Assembly: GCA_017302635.1 (NCBI GenBank)
Contig: JAFLCX010000002.1
Span: 992,975 to 1,056,974 of the forward strand
DNA from: Hyphomicrobiales bacterium
Lineage (GTDB): Bacteria > Pseudomonadota > Alphaproteobacteria > Rhizobiales > Beijerinckiaceae
DNA: 64,000 nt
Direction of reading: 5' to 3'
The notes under the pieces are model-generated. The model was not told where the DNA came from. It was given only the letters and a program-made list of their open reading frames with translations, and ran no database searches. The position numbers and the translations under genes are program-made. Below are positions 9,847 to 18,830 of the stretch, piece after piece. Within the stretch, counting starts at the first letter, position 1. Each line of letters begins with the position of its first letter.

Positions 9847-9868
9847 GGCCCGGCAGTTTATCCGGGCC
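9847..9868 (+). terminator. Hairpin after mrcA
   Basis: A 7-bp stem GGCCCGG with CCGGGCC and an 8-base loop, followed by TTGATTTC. The T-tract is poor, so termination may be partial and prfB may be read through. Confidence 0.5.
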
Positions 9869-9878
9869 TTGATTTCTC

Positions 9879-9901
9879 GTGCCCGGCTTGTGCCCAGGCA
9901 C
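9879..9901 (+). repeat. REP-like palindrome before prfB
   Basis: A stem of GTGCC and GG paired with CC and GGCAC, with one C/A mismatch and a CTTGTGC loop. It resembles one half of the palindromes at 22083 and 53710 (core GCCCGG, loop CTTGT-like, CCxGGC). It lies only 17 bases before the prfB start, so it would be in the prfB leader. Confidence 0.4.
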
Positions 9902-9917
9902 TTTCAGGATCCCTCCG

Positions 9918-11048
9918 ATGCGTGCCGAAACTGAAGAAATGGTCGATGCGATCAGGCAATCCGTCGGGTTGCTAAAGAAGCATCTCGACTGGGACAAGGC
10001 GCTGAAAAAGCTCGTTGAACTCAATGCGCGCTCCGAGGAGCCGGATTTCTGGAATGATGCGCAGGCCGCGCAGAAGACCATGCGCGAGCGCACCGATCTC
10101 GATTACCGCATCGGCCTCGTGAAGAAGCTCGAAGGCGACCTTGACGATGCCACGACGTTGATCGAGCTCGGCGAAGCGGAGGGCGATGACGCCACGATTG
10201 CCGAGGGCGAGTCGCAGGTGAAGGCGCTCGCTGAAAGCTCCGAGAAGCTTCAGATGGAAGTGCTGCTCTCGGGCGAGGCCGATGCCAACGACACCTATAT
10301 CGAGGTGCATTCCGGCGCGGGCGGCACAGAGAGCCAGGATTGGGCGTCGATGCTGATGCGCATGTATATGCGCTGGGCCGAGCGCTCGGGCTTCAAGGTC
10401 GATGTGATTGAAATGTCGGATGGCGAAGAAGCCGGCATCAAGAGCGCGACCTTGATGCTCAAGGGGCGAAACGCCTATGGCTGGTCGAAGACCGAGGCTG
10501 GCGTGCACCGGCTGGTGCGCATCAGCCCGTATGATTCCAACGCGCGGCGGCACACCTCGTTCGCGAGCGTCACGATCTACCCCGTGGTGGATGATTCCAT
10601 CCAGATTGACCTGAAGGAAAGCGATGTTCGTATCGACCTGATGCGCGCGCAGGGTGCGGGTGGACAGAACGTCAACAAGGTCGAAAGCGCGGTGCGCCTC
10701 GTGCACATCCCGACGGGCATCATGGTGATGAGCCAGACCAGCCGCTCGCAGCATCAGAACCGCGAACTCGCTTGGAAGATGCTGCGCGCGCGCCTTTACG
10801 AGGCCGAGTTGCGCAAGCGCGAAGCCATCGCGCAGGCCGAGCAAGCCGCGAAAACCGACATCGGCTGGGGTCACCAGATCCGATCCTACGTGCTCCAGCC
10901 CTATCAGCTGGTGAAGGATCTGCGCACGGGTGTTACCTCGACTGACCCGCAGGCGGTGCTGGATGGCGCGCTCGATCCCTTCATCGAGGCGGCGCTCAAG
11001 CACAAGATCACGGGCGGCGAGCCGATTGTGGTCGATGATATCGAGTGA
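9918..11048 (+). CDS. prfB: Peptide chain release factor 2
   Basis: RF2 reads UGA and UAA stop codons and triggers peptide release. The 376-residue product carries the catalytic GGQ in GAGGQNVNK. The codon-recognition tripeptide reads SPY rather than SPF, inside [15 protein letters not shown] recall SPY in other alphaproteobacteria. The frame is uninterrupted through LDWDKA at about residue 30, where many bacteria have an in-frame UGA and a programmed +1 frameshift, so that autoregulation is absent here. The ATG at 9918 gives a normal N-terminus. The gene ends six bases from the convergent M23 gene. Confidence 0.95.
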   Translation: MRAETEEMVDAIRQSVGLLKKHLDWDKALKKLVELNARSEEPDFWNDAQAAQKTMRERTDLDYRIGLVKKLEGDLDDATTLIELGEAEGDDATIAEGESQVKALAESSEKLQMEVLLSGEADANDTYIEVHSGAGGTESQDWASMLMRMYMRWAERSGFKVDVIEMSDGEEAGIKSATLMLKGRNAYGWSKTEAGVHRLVRISPYDSNARRHTSFASVTIYPVVDDSIQIDLKESDVRIDLMRAQGAGGQNVNKVESAVRLVHIPTGIMVMSQTSRSQHQNRELAWKMLRARLYEAELRKREAIAQAEQAAKTDIGWGHQIRSYVLQPYQLVKDLRTGVTSTDPQAVLDGALDPFIEAALKHKITGGEPIVVDDIE

Positions 11049-11054
11049 GTGAAC

Positions 11055-12479
11055 TCAATCGCGCGCGTGGCGTTGCGCACGCAGGAAGCGCATCGGGTCG
11101 CTGGCATCTTCATCGATGCGGATTTCGTAATGCAGATGCGGGCCGGTTGAGCGACCGGTTGAACCCACTGCACCGATGATCTGGCCCTTGCGGATCGTAT
11201 CCCCCTCATTCACCGCAATAGAAGAGAGATGGGCGTAACGCGTTGAAATCCCGTGGCCGTGATCGATCTCGATCATCCGGCCATAGCCACCATTGGGCCC
11301 GGCCTCAATCACTTTGCCCGGTGCCGTCGCGCGCACGGGCGTGCCCGTCGGAGCGCGGAAATCGACGCCGGAATGCATCGCGAAGCCGCGCGTAAAGGGG
11401 TCTATCCGTGTGCCGAACGACGATGTGATGTCATGTTCCTGCGAGAGAGGCCGCGACAATGGCAAACGTGTCGTGACATGCCGCGTGAGACTTGCCTGGG
11501 CAATCGCCCGATCGGCGCGTATCATCATGTCTTCGAAGCGGCTTGCACTCTGGGCATGCGGCGGCAGCAGCGGACCACCCATCGCGGTCTCGGACGCGCG
11601 ATGCGGCGAAACATCACGCAGCGCGAAGACCGGGGATGGAACCGGCAGTGCTTCGGCGAGGTCAGCCTTGCCGAAACGGCTCAGCGACAGCCCGGTGGCG
11701 GCGATCACCTTGCGGTTCTGCTCAGCGGCTCGGCGTGCACCTTCGGCCAGCTGACGCATGGTTTCGATCTGGGTATCTTCCATGATCCGTGTGCGGCGAT
11801 CGATCTGCCCCACCACATCCTTGATCGCGCCACGCATCTTCAGTTCTTCGAACGGTTGCGGGCCGGTTTTCGGCGCAACCGGCTGAAAGGCGCTCGGTGT
11901 GATCGAGTCAGAAGGATTGTCGAGTGGAACGGGGCGCTCGAAATCGCGGCTGCGCTCATTTGGTCCGCCCATCGCGGCGGGAAGCGGGAAACGCGCCTCG
12001 AAAGCAGGCGCTCTGGTGGGTGAGGGCGCTGCAGAATGGGTGGCGAACGGCTCGCGACCGGTCGCAAGCCCAGCCATGTTGGCGCGCGACTCGAGATCGG
12101 ATACCAGCAGGTAGCGCGCCTCCAATTCGGCCTGACGCGCGACAAGCTCGGCCACGCGATCCTCGATCGTGTCCTGATTGACAATCTGCCGTGTGGTCAT
12201 GCGGTCGATACGGCCGCGCAATTCTGCAATCCGCTCCTCATAGGCGCGGAGATCGCGTTTCTCGCCGGCAACGATTGCTTGCACCGCCTCGTCGCGAAAC
12301 ATGTTGTAGAAGCTGCCGACAGTCGCGCCGACCAGCAGCAACAGGGCGAACGTGACAATCGCGCCCAACGCCCAACCGCCGATATCCACGACACTCCACG
12401 TGCCGCCGCGCCGCACCACAAAAGCAAATTGCGCGCTCGTATTGGCAAGCGGCTGTGTAGACGGTGCGCGGAAAACCAT
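11055..12479 (-). CDS. Membrane-anchored M23 family peptidase (LytM domain)
   Basis: A predicted peptidoglycan endopeptidase or amidase activator facing the periplasm. A short cytosolic N-terminus is followed by one membrane segment at about residues 35-57, then a coiled coil (residues about 65-125), a Pro/Ala-rich middle, a second helical region and a C-terminal Peptidase_M23 domain. The zinc motifs are complete: HSGVDF for the first His and Asp, and HLHYEI for the last His; GRSTGPHLH is typical. The intact zinc site suggests real hydrolase activity, unlike degenerate EnvC-type activators. The gene is convergent with prfB, with no terminator between the two stops. Confidence 0.88.
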   Translation of the reverse strand: MVFRAPSTQPLANTSAQFAFVVRRGGTWSVVDIGGWALGAIVTFALLLLVGATVGSFYNMFRDEAVQAIVAGEKRDLRAYEERIAELRGRIDRMTTRQIVNQDTIEDRVAELVARQAELEARYLLVSDLESRANMAGLATGREPFATHSAAPSPTRAPAFEARFPLPAAMGGPNERSRDFERPVPLDNPSDSITPSAFQPVAPKTGPQPFEELKMRGAIKDVVGQIDRRTRIMEDTQIETMRQLAEGARRAAEQNRKVIAATGLSLSRFGKADLAEALPVPSPVFALRDVSPHRASETAMGGPLLPPHAQSASRFEDMMIRADRAIAQASLTRHVTTRLPLSRPLSQEHDITSSFGTRIDPFTRGFAMHSGVDFRAPTGTPVRATAPGKVIEAGPNGGYGRMIEIDHGHGISTRYAHLSSIAVNEGDTIRKGQIIGAVGSTGRSTGPHLHYEIRIDEDASDPMRFLRAQRHARD

Positions 12480-12609
12480 GAAACGCGACGCTCCGAACCC
12501 TGACTTCGAGGCTTCGAGTCATAAACGGGTAAGGTTAATGTGCGCCTAAAATGGCCGCTCCGCTCCGCGCCGGGCTCGGCCGATCTGGCAGGCCTTGAAA
12601 TCCGGGCTC

Positions 12610-13083
12610 TCAAAGGCTTCTTGCCGCAGCCAGAACTTCTTCCGCATGGCCGGGCACTTTCACCTTGTTCCAGATGCGGGCGATCTTGCCCGTGGAGTCG
12701 ATCAGGAATGTTGTCCGTTCCACGCCCATATACTTGCGGCCATACATGCTCTTCTCGGCCCACACGCCATAGGCCATCAGCATCTCTTTTGACTCATCGG
12801 AAGCGAGCTCGAATCCGAGGTCGTATTTCTTCTTGAACTTGCCGTGGCTCGCGACGCTGTCAGGCGAAACGCCCATGATGGCGGTACCAGCCTTGAGGAA
12901 ATCATCGCGCAACGCGTTGAAATCCTTGGCTTCCTGGGTGCAACCCGAGGTGTCGTCCTTGGGGTAGAAATAGAGCACGAGCTTCTGGCCGGCGAAATCA
13001 GAGAGCGCGCGCGTCTTGCCGCCATCGCCCGGGAGCGAGAAAGCGGGGGCGGCCATTCCGGCTGAAAGCGTGGCATCGGTCAT
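12610..13083 (-). CDS. bcp: Bcp/PrxQ peroxiredoxin with a single cysteine
   Basis: A cytosolic thiol peroxidase that reduces hydrogen and organic peroxides. The 157-residue product has the YFYPKDDTSGCT motif with peroxidatic Cys48. The position five residues later, which holds the resolving cysteine in E. coli Bcp, is Lys53, and there is no other cysteine in the protein. It must therefore be recycled by a partner thiol (1-Cys mechanism). I chose the ATG at 13083, which starts MTDATLSAGMAAPAF as in the family. Upstream of it the frame continues open but without resemblance. Confidence 0.92.
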   Translation of the reverse strand: MTDATLSAGMAAPAFSLPGDGGKTRALSDFAGQKLVLYFYPKDDTSGCTQEAKDFNALRDDFLKAGTAIMGVSPDSVASHGKFKKKYDLGFELASDESKEMLMAYGVWAEKSMYGRKYMGVERTTFLIDSTGKIARIWNKVKVPGHAEEVLAAARSL

Positions 13084-13346
13084 GGGGTTAGCATCCTTTT
13101 CGACTGGGTGGCCTGGCGGGCCGAAAGAAGGTGAGACTGGGCCGAGATGGGGCGCGACCCTTGTTCCGCCAATGGCATCGGCACGAATTTTGGCTGCCTT
13201 TTCCCTGCCGCGATCCTGCGGCAAGGAACTGTGCGAGGCACAAGTCGGCGCGCGCCTGAGCGCGAGAGCTGTGCTACCAGAACCGGACATCTGGTGCCGC
13301 GAATCGGGTGCCTCAATGCGCCGGGCCGGTTTCGGAGGGAGGAAAT

Positions 13347-16300
13347 TTGGCGGAAGGGAAAGAGGCTCATGCCTTGCTGGCCCGTTCGGCTCGCCGGAAG
13401 GCGGGGAAACGGGTGCTGCGATACGCTGCTGCGACCTTTTTGCTGCTGTCGATGGCGATGGCGGGCCTGCTTGGCTTCGCCTACTGGCACTTCCAGGGCA
13501 ACGAGAATTCGGCCTTCCTGCGCGATCGTGTGCTCTCCGCGATCGGTGCTGCTGCCGGACCCGGCGCGACCATCGCGCTCGACAGGGCCGCTCTCGGCTT
13601 CGACGGGCGTGAGCCGGTCTTCTCGCTCAGCGGTCTCTCGGTTCAGGAGCCGGGTGCGGGAATTTCAGTGGAAATCGCCCGCCTCGAACTCGGGCTGACG
13701 CCGGGCTCATTCATGCGCCTTACACCGGACCCCACGCGCCTGACGCTGAAATCCTTGCAGATTGTCCTGCCCGCGGAGCAGGAAAAGCGTGACGCGGTCA
13801 TGCTGATCCAGAACGCGCTCGGCAGCATTGCCGGCATGACCCAAATGATCGCCAATGTGCCGAATCTGACCTCGGTCGACATTCCGGAATTCGTCATTTA
13901 CCGCCGGAAGCCCGATGGCTCCCAGAGCCAGGTCGGTGATGTGATGGCCTTGCGGATCCAGCGCGAGCGCGAAACCATCCGGATGGAACTCGATCGCGCG
14001 CAGCCGGCGAGTTCAGGCCAGCGTGAGCCAGGCCGCGCCTCACCACTGGGGCTGAATCTGACACTCACGCCGGTCGCTGGCGACAAGAAGGCGTTGTCGA
14101 TCCGCTCGGAGGGGAATGCTGTTGCTGCCTTGCTGGCGATGATTGGGTATCCGCTGAAGGCCATCGACCCGAATTTCCGGCTTGATGCGGAGCTGGATGC
14201 CGGTATCCGGGGCGGGCAGAAGTCCGGCCCTGTGATGGCGCGCGTCACGATGGGCGGCGGCGTGCTGGACCTCACCCCCTACGACGTGCCGGCGCTGGCG
14301 ATTGACGAGGTGTCCCTCACCCTCTCCGGTGAGCCCGGTTCCATGACGATCGATATTCCGCGCTTCGTGTTCCGGTCGCTTGAAACCAGCATCGAAGCCA
14401 GCGGCGCGCTCAATATCGAGGGCGAATTCAAGCGATTGCAGTTGCGATCGAAGAACGCGGTTGCGAAGCCGCTGAGCCCGGGCCAGGCGCCGATTTCGTT
14501 CGAAAGCATCGCCTTGGAGGCGAGCATTGCGCGAGATTTTTCCTCTTTGGCGATCGATCGGCTGCATGTTCAGGATGGTGGCGGCGAAGCGCAGGCGACC
14601 GCGCGTTTCTCCCGCGAGGATGGTGGCCTCATCGAGACTGCGGTGTCGGGACGTGACCTCGATCTCTTCAAGGCCCTGAGGCTCTGGCCGGTCTTTACCA
14701 GCCCGGCCGTGCGGATGTGGCTGATCGAGCGCGCGCGGGCGGGCAGGGTGGTCTCGGTGGATGTCCGGACGCGCCTTGCCGGACAGGCCCTGCGCGATGC
14801 CTGGGCCGAAAAGCCCATTCCGCAGGATTCCATCGCGGCAGAGTATCGGATCGACAACGTCACCCTTGCCGCCATCAAGGATGCGCCCGAGGTCAAGGGG
14901 GGGCGGCTTGTCGGTCAAGCCAATGGCAAGCAGACCAGCCTGCGGCTGGAGGCCGGCACCATTCAGGCGATCGACGGAAAGCCGGTTTCGCTGGCAGGTG
15001 CCAGCTTCTCGGTCGCCGATACGCATCGACGCCCTTCGACGCTCGATATGCGCATTCCGGTTTCGGGCAGGCTGGATGCGGTTCTGGCCGTGCTCTCGCA
15101 GCCGGGTTTCAGGCTCGGGATGAATGTCCCGCCCGAGATCGCGCGCGGGGAGGGGCAGGTCGAGGGCGAGATTCTCGGCAACCTCCGTCTCGTGCGCAAT
15201 CCCGGCCCTGGCGATCTCAAGGTTGAAGCGAAGGGGGATATCCGCTCGGTGATGATCCCGGCCATTGTTCCGAATGAGAAGCTGGAGGGCGGACAGTTCC
15301 AGCTCAGTTACCGTGGCAATGCGCTTCAACTGAAGGGCGATGCGAGACTGAACGGGCTTCCGTCGCAGATCGAGTGGCGCTCCGATGGTGACAAACCCTC
15401 GGTCGCGACCATCCGCGCAACGCTGGATGAGGCACAGCGTCAGCGGCGCGGCATCGACCTGAAGCCCATGCTGACGGGCCCGGTGATTGCGACAGTTTCG
15501 GCAACCTTCGAGAAGAACAAGCCGCCGGATATCGACGTGGGCATCGACCTGACACCGGCCCGTGTCGAGGGTCTGCCGCCGGGCTTCATCAAGCGCGCCG
15601 GACAGACGTCGAGGGCAAGCTTCGACTATGCCCAGAGGGGAGAGCGCATCGTCCTCGATGATTTCTCGCTCGATCTCGGACCCGTGGCTTTGCGCGGCAA
15701 GGTTGAACTCGGCAAGGATGGCGCGTTGCAGAAGGCCGAGTTCGAGCAGTTCCGCCTATCTCCGGGCGACAACGCCCGCGCCACGCTTGAGAAACAGCGC
15801 AACACCACACGGGTCAATGTGCGCGGCAATTCCTTCGACCTGCGACCATTTCTCCGTGGCGTGCAATCCGGCAAGATCGACGAGGCCAAGACGCCGGATG
15901 TCGATCTCGATATTCAGGCGACCGTGCTTGTCGGATTTAGCAGTGAACTGATCACGGCGGGCGAAATTCAGGCGCAGCGTCGAAACGGGGCCTTGGCGAA
16001 ACTGACCGCGAAAGGTCAGTTCGGTCCCGCGCCGCTTCAGGTTGAAACGATCGAGAGCCAGACGCGGGACTCGCTGTTGCTGCGAATTGGCACGAACGAT
16101 GGCGGCGCCTTGCTGCGCTTCCTCGATGTCTATTCGAAAGCTTACGGCGGGCGTCTGGCCGCCGATATCCGCACGGGCCGTGACGGGCAGAGCGGTGTTG
16201 TTCAGATGCGGGACTTCATCGTGCGGGGCGAACCGCTCATGGCGCGCTATGCCGGGGCCTCGAGCTCTTCCGCTGCCCCGTCACAGACGCAGGCCCAGCA

Positions 16301-16685
16301 GCCAATCGGGCGCGAGTCGGTGCCTTTCACGAAAATGCGCGCCGATTTCACGCGCCGGCCGGGCCGGATCGACATCCGCGAAGCTGTGATGTGGGGTCCG
16401 CAGGTGGGAGGCACCCTCGAGGGCGCGCTCGATTACGGGCAGGACCGGGTGGATCTCAAGGGCGCGCTGGTGCCGGCCTATGCGCTCAACAATCTCTTCG
16501 CCCAGGTGCCGATTCTCGGGCCGATTTTCGGCGGCTCGCAATATGAGGGATTGTTCGCGCTGCCCTTCGTCATTGAGGGGCGGGCCAGCGCGCCGGTTCT
16601 GCGCACCAATGCCCTGAGCGTTATCGCGCCCGGTTTTCTGCGCAAATTGTTTGAAGTCCAGCGCGAGGGCGAAGCGGCACGCTGA
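13347..16685 (+). CDS. AsmA/YhdP-like envelope protein (DUF3971)
   Basis: A large envelope protein of 1112 residues. After a basic N-terminus there is one membrane segment (about residues 28-48) and then a long periplasmic region rich in beta strands with a DUF3971 region in the middle and an AsmA-like C-terminal region (VQMRDFIVRGEP, GALDYGQDRVDLKGALVPAY, LPFVIEGRASAPVLRTN). Relatives such as YhdP and TamB form beta-groove bridges that move phospholipid to the outer membrane; that role here is inferred. I chose a TTG start because the strong SD GGAGGGAGG ends five bases upstream. The frame ends three bases from tyrS on the other strand. Confidence 0.85.
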   Translation: MAEGKEAHALLARSARRKAGKRVLRYAAATFLLLSMAMAGLLGFAYWHFQGNENSAFLRDRVLSAIGAAAGPGATIALDRAALGFDGREPVFSLSGLSVQEPGAGISVEIARLELGLTPGSFMRLTPDPTRLTLKSLQIVLPAEQEKRDAVMLIQNALGSIAGMTQMIANVPNLTSVDIPEFVIYRRKPDGSQSQVGDVMALRIQRERETIRMELDRAQPASSGQREPGRASPLGLNLTLTPVAGDKKALSIRSEGNAVAALLAMIGYPLKAIDPNFRLDAELDAGIRGGQKSGPVMARVTMGGGVLDLTPYDVPALAIDEVSLTLSGEPGSMTIDIPRFVFRSLETSIEASGALNIEGEFKRLQLRSKNAVAKPLSPGQAPISFESIALEASIARDFSSLAIDRLHVQDGGGEAQATARFSREDGGLIETAVSGRDLDLFKALRLWPVFTSPAVRMWLIERARAGRVVSVDVRTRLAGQALRDAWAEKPIPQDSIAAEYRIDNVTLAAIKDAPEVKGGRLVGQANGKQTSLRLEAGTIQAIDGKPVSLAGASFSVADTHRRPSTLDMRIPVSGRLDAVLAVLSQPGFRLGMNVPPEIARGEGQVEGEILGNLRLVRNPGPGDLKVEAKGDIRSVMIPAIVPNEKLEGGQFQLSYRGNALQLKGDARLNGLPSQIEWRSDGDKPSVATIRATLDEAQRQRRGIDLKPMLTGPVIATVSATFEKNKPPDIDVGIDLTPARVEGLPPGFIKRAGQTSRASFDYAQRGERIVLDDFSLDLGPVALRGKVELGKDGALQKAEFEQFRLSPGDNARATLEKQRNTTRVNVRGNSFDLRPFLRGVQSGKIDEAKTPDVDLDIQATVLVGFSSELITAGEIQAQRRNGALAKLTAKGQFGPAPLQVETIESQTRDSLLLRIGTNDGGALLRFLDVYSKAYGGRLAADIRTGRDGQSGVVQMRDFIVRGEPLMARYAGASSSSAAPSQTQAQQPIGRESVPFTKMRADFTRRPGRIDIREAVMWGPQVGGTLEGALDYGQDRVDLKGALVPAYALNNLFAQVPILGPIFGGSQYEGLFALPFVIEGRASAPVLRTNALSVIAPGFLRKLFEVQREGEAAR

Positions 16686-16688
16686 CGC

Positions 16689-17948
16689 TCAGACGAGTTT
16701 CAGCAGAACGTGTTTTTTCTTGCCGAGCGAGAGTTTCACCGCGCCATCGCTGTTGAAATCCGAACGTGAAAGGGTCGCCCGCGGGTCAGAGACGGCGTTA
16801 TCATTCACCTTCAGCCCGCCACCCTCGATCTGCCGCCGTGCTTCGCCAGTGCCGGAAACAAGACCAGCTTTCAGGAAGGCGTTCAGTAGGCCGAGGCCTG
16901 CATCAACCTCGCCGGCGGCGATCTCGACGGTTGGCAGCGAGGACGCAGTTTCCCCCAGTTCGAACGCCCGGCGCGCGGTATCCGCCGCAGCCTCCGCTGC
17001 TGCGCGGCCGCGCACGAGGGCAGTTGCCTCGGTGGCGAGCACCTTCTTCGCCTCGTTGATTTCCGCTCCGCCCAGAGCCGAAAGACGGACGATCTCGCCC
17101 ATCGGCAGGAAGGTGAAGAGCTTGAGGAAGCGGCTCACATCGGCGTCTTCGGTGTTGCGCCAGTACTGCCAGTACTCATAGGCCGAGAGCAGGTCTTCAT
17201 TCAGCCATACGGCCCCCGAGGCGGTCTTGCCCATCTTGGCCCCTGAAGCCGTGGTGAGCAGCGGGCAGGTGAGCGCGTATAGCTGATGGGTGCCCATGCG
17301 CCGCCCGAGATCTATCCCCGAGACAATGTTGCCCCATTGATCCGAGCCGCCCATCTGCAAGTTGCAGCCGTAACGGCGCGCCAGTTCCACGAAATCGTAG
17401 GACTGGAGCAGCATGTAGTTGAATTCAATGAAGGAAAGTTCCTGCTCGCGCTCAAGCCGCAGCTTGGCCGAATCCATCGCCAACATGCGATTGACCGAGA
17501 AATGCTTGCCGACATCGCGCAGAAACTCGATGTAGTTGAGGGGGGCAAGCCACTCGGCATTGTCGACCATTCGGGCGTCGATCGTGCCGTTGCCAAAGTT
17601 GATCAGGTTCGAGAAAACCCGCTGGATGCCGTTCTTGTTGGCTTCGATATCCTCGATCGAGAGGATGCGCCGCGTCTCGTCCTTGCCGGAGGGGTCGCCG
17701 ACCCGGGTCGTGCCGCCGCCCATCAGCGCAATCGGCTTGTTGCCGGTCCGCTGAAGCCAGGCGAGCATCATGATCGAGATCAGGCTGCCGATATGCAGCG
17801 ATGGCGCGGTGCAGTCATAGCCAACATAGGCCACAACCCCGCCTTTTGCCGCGAGCGCATCGAGCCCGGCCAGATCGGAGGCCTGATGCACATACCCGCG
17901 CTCGATGAGCGTGGCGAGGAAATCGGATTTCGGCTGGAAATCAGTCAT
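16689..17948 (-). CDS. tyrS: Tyrosyl-tRNA synthetase
   Basis: A class I synthetase that charges tRNA-Tyr in the cytosol. The 419-residue length is normal for the bacterial TyrRS type. The HIGH signature is HIGS (in PSLHIGSLI), the KMSKS loop is KMGKTASG, and the tyrosine pocket has [10 protein letters not shown] and [10 protein letters not shown]. The C-terminal S4 RNA-binding domain begins near [14 protein letters not shown] hydrolase gene lies 20 bases upstream on the same strand and may share its transcript. Confidence 0.97.
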   Translation of the reverse strand: MTDFQPKSDFLATLIERGYVHQASDLAGLDALAAKGGVVAYVGYDCTAPSLHIGSLISIMMLAWLQRTGNKPIALMGGGTTRVGDPSGKDETRRILSIEDIEANKNGIQRVFSNLINFGNGTIDARMVDNAEWLAPLNYIEFLRDVGKHFSVNRMLAMDSAKLRLEREQELSFIEFNYMLLQSYDFVELARRYGCNLQMGGSDQWGNIVSGIDLGRRMGTHQLYALTCPLLTTASGAKMGKTASGAVWLNEDLLSAYEYWQYWRNTEDADVSRFLKLFTFLPMGEIVRLSALGGAEINEAKKVLATEATALVRGRAAAEAAADTARRAFELGETASSLPTVEIAAGEVDAGLGLLNAFLKAGLVSGTGEARRQIEGGGLKVNDNAVSDPRATLSRSDFNSDGAVKLSLGKKKHVLLKLV

Positions 17949-17968
17949 GGCGGCGAACCGTCAGGTGC

Positions 17969-18619
17969 TCAGGCGCGCGGGGCGCCGAGGCGCATGTCGA
18001 GATAATCGCCGACCTTGCCCACCAGCTGATCGACCCGGTTCTCGAAGAAATGGTTCGCGCCCTCGATCACGACATGATCGAGCTTCACGCCCTTTTGCAC
18101 CTTGACCTTGTCAATGACGCTCACGACCTCGTTGGCCGGGGCCACGCGGTCCTGATCGCCATGCACGAAGAGACCTGAAGCGGGGCAGGGGGCGAGGAAC
18201 GAAAAATCATAGCGGTTCGCCATCGCGGCAATCGAGATAAAACCCTCGATTTCCGGGCGGCGCATCAGCAATTGCATGCCGATCCAAGCGCCGAACGAGA
18301 CGCCGGCAACCCAGCAATTGCGGGCTTCGGGGTTCAGCGACTGCATCCAGTCGAGCGCGGAAGCGGCGTCTGAAAGTTCGCCCGTCCCGTGATCAAACGT
18401 GCCTTCCGAGCGGCCGACGCCGCGGAAATTGAAGCGCAGGACCGAGAACCCGCGCTGATGGAACGTGTAGAACAGGTTGTAGACGATCTGGTTGTTCATC
18501 GTCCCGCCGAATTGCGGGTGCGGATGCAGGATGATCGCGATCGGCGCGCCCTTTTTCTTGGCAGCCTGATAACGGCCTTCGAGGCGGCCCTCAGGCCCGT
18601 TGAAAATGACTTCAGGCAT
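17969..18619 (-). CDS. Alpha/beta hydrolase (COG2945-like)
   Basis: A 216-residue cytosolic protein with a full alpha/beta-hydrolase layout: an oxyanion-side HPHPQFGGTMNN motif, nucleophile elbow GVSFGAW, an acid in HGDQDRVAP and the catalytic His in EGANHFF. This set matches the small COG2945 hydrolases of Proteobacteria. The natural substrate is not known. The gene is 20 bases upstream of tyrS and diverges from the nifS-sufB operon. No signal peptide is seen. Confidence 0.85.
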   Translation of the reverse strand: MPEVIFNGPEGRLEGRYQAAKKKGAPIAIILHPHPQFGGTMNNQIVYNLFYTFHQRGFSVLRFNFRGVGRSEGTFDHGTGELSDAASALDWMQSLNPEARNCWVAGVSFGAWIGMQLLMRRPEIEGFISIAAMANRYDFSFLAPCPASGLFVHGDQDRVAPANEVVSVIDKVKVQKGVKLDHVVIEGANHFFENRVDQLVGKVGDYLDMRLGAPRA

Positions 18620-18686
18620 CGGATTTCCTGCATAAGCCGTCTGAGGATTGGCCTCTCCGCCGCAGCAGGGCAGAAAGCGTGCGCTC

Positions 18687-18730
18687 TTGACGGGAAGGGC
18701 TTGCGCTCCACTTTAGAATTATTCTAAATA
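18687..18730 (+). promoter_or_regulatory. Candidate promoters of the suf operon overlapping the iron box
   Basis: Two overlapping sigma-70-like pairs can be drawn: TTGACG at 18687 with TTTAGA at 18712 (19-base spacer), and TTGCGC at 18701 with TAAATA at 18725 (18-base spacer). Both -10 elements fall inside the Irr-type palindrome, so binding there would block RNA polymerase. Neither pair is perfect. Confidence 0.4.
18712..18728. promoter_or_regulatory. Irr-type iron control element (ICE box)
   Basis: The perfect 17-base palindrome TTTAGAATTATTCTAAA fits the ICE motif TTTAGAA-N3-TTCTAAA bound by the haem-responsive regulator Irr in Rhizobiales. It sits 102 bases before the first codon of the nifS-like gene that heads the suf operon. 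Repression under low iron is the usual outcome when the box overlaps a promoter. The divergent hydrolase gene starts 93 bases away and could also respond. Confidence 0.85.
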
Positions 18731-18830
18731 CTTTCAGGCGACCCGAAAGTCCGGAGTGAATTGCTGCTAGCATAGTCGCTGGCGAAAAGGGAAGCTTTTT
18801 CGTGCCTGTGGGCGCGCGCGAGGATGAAGA

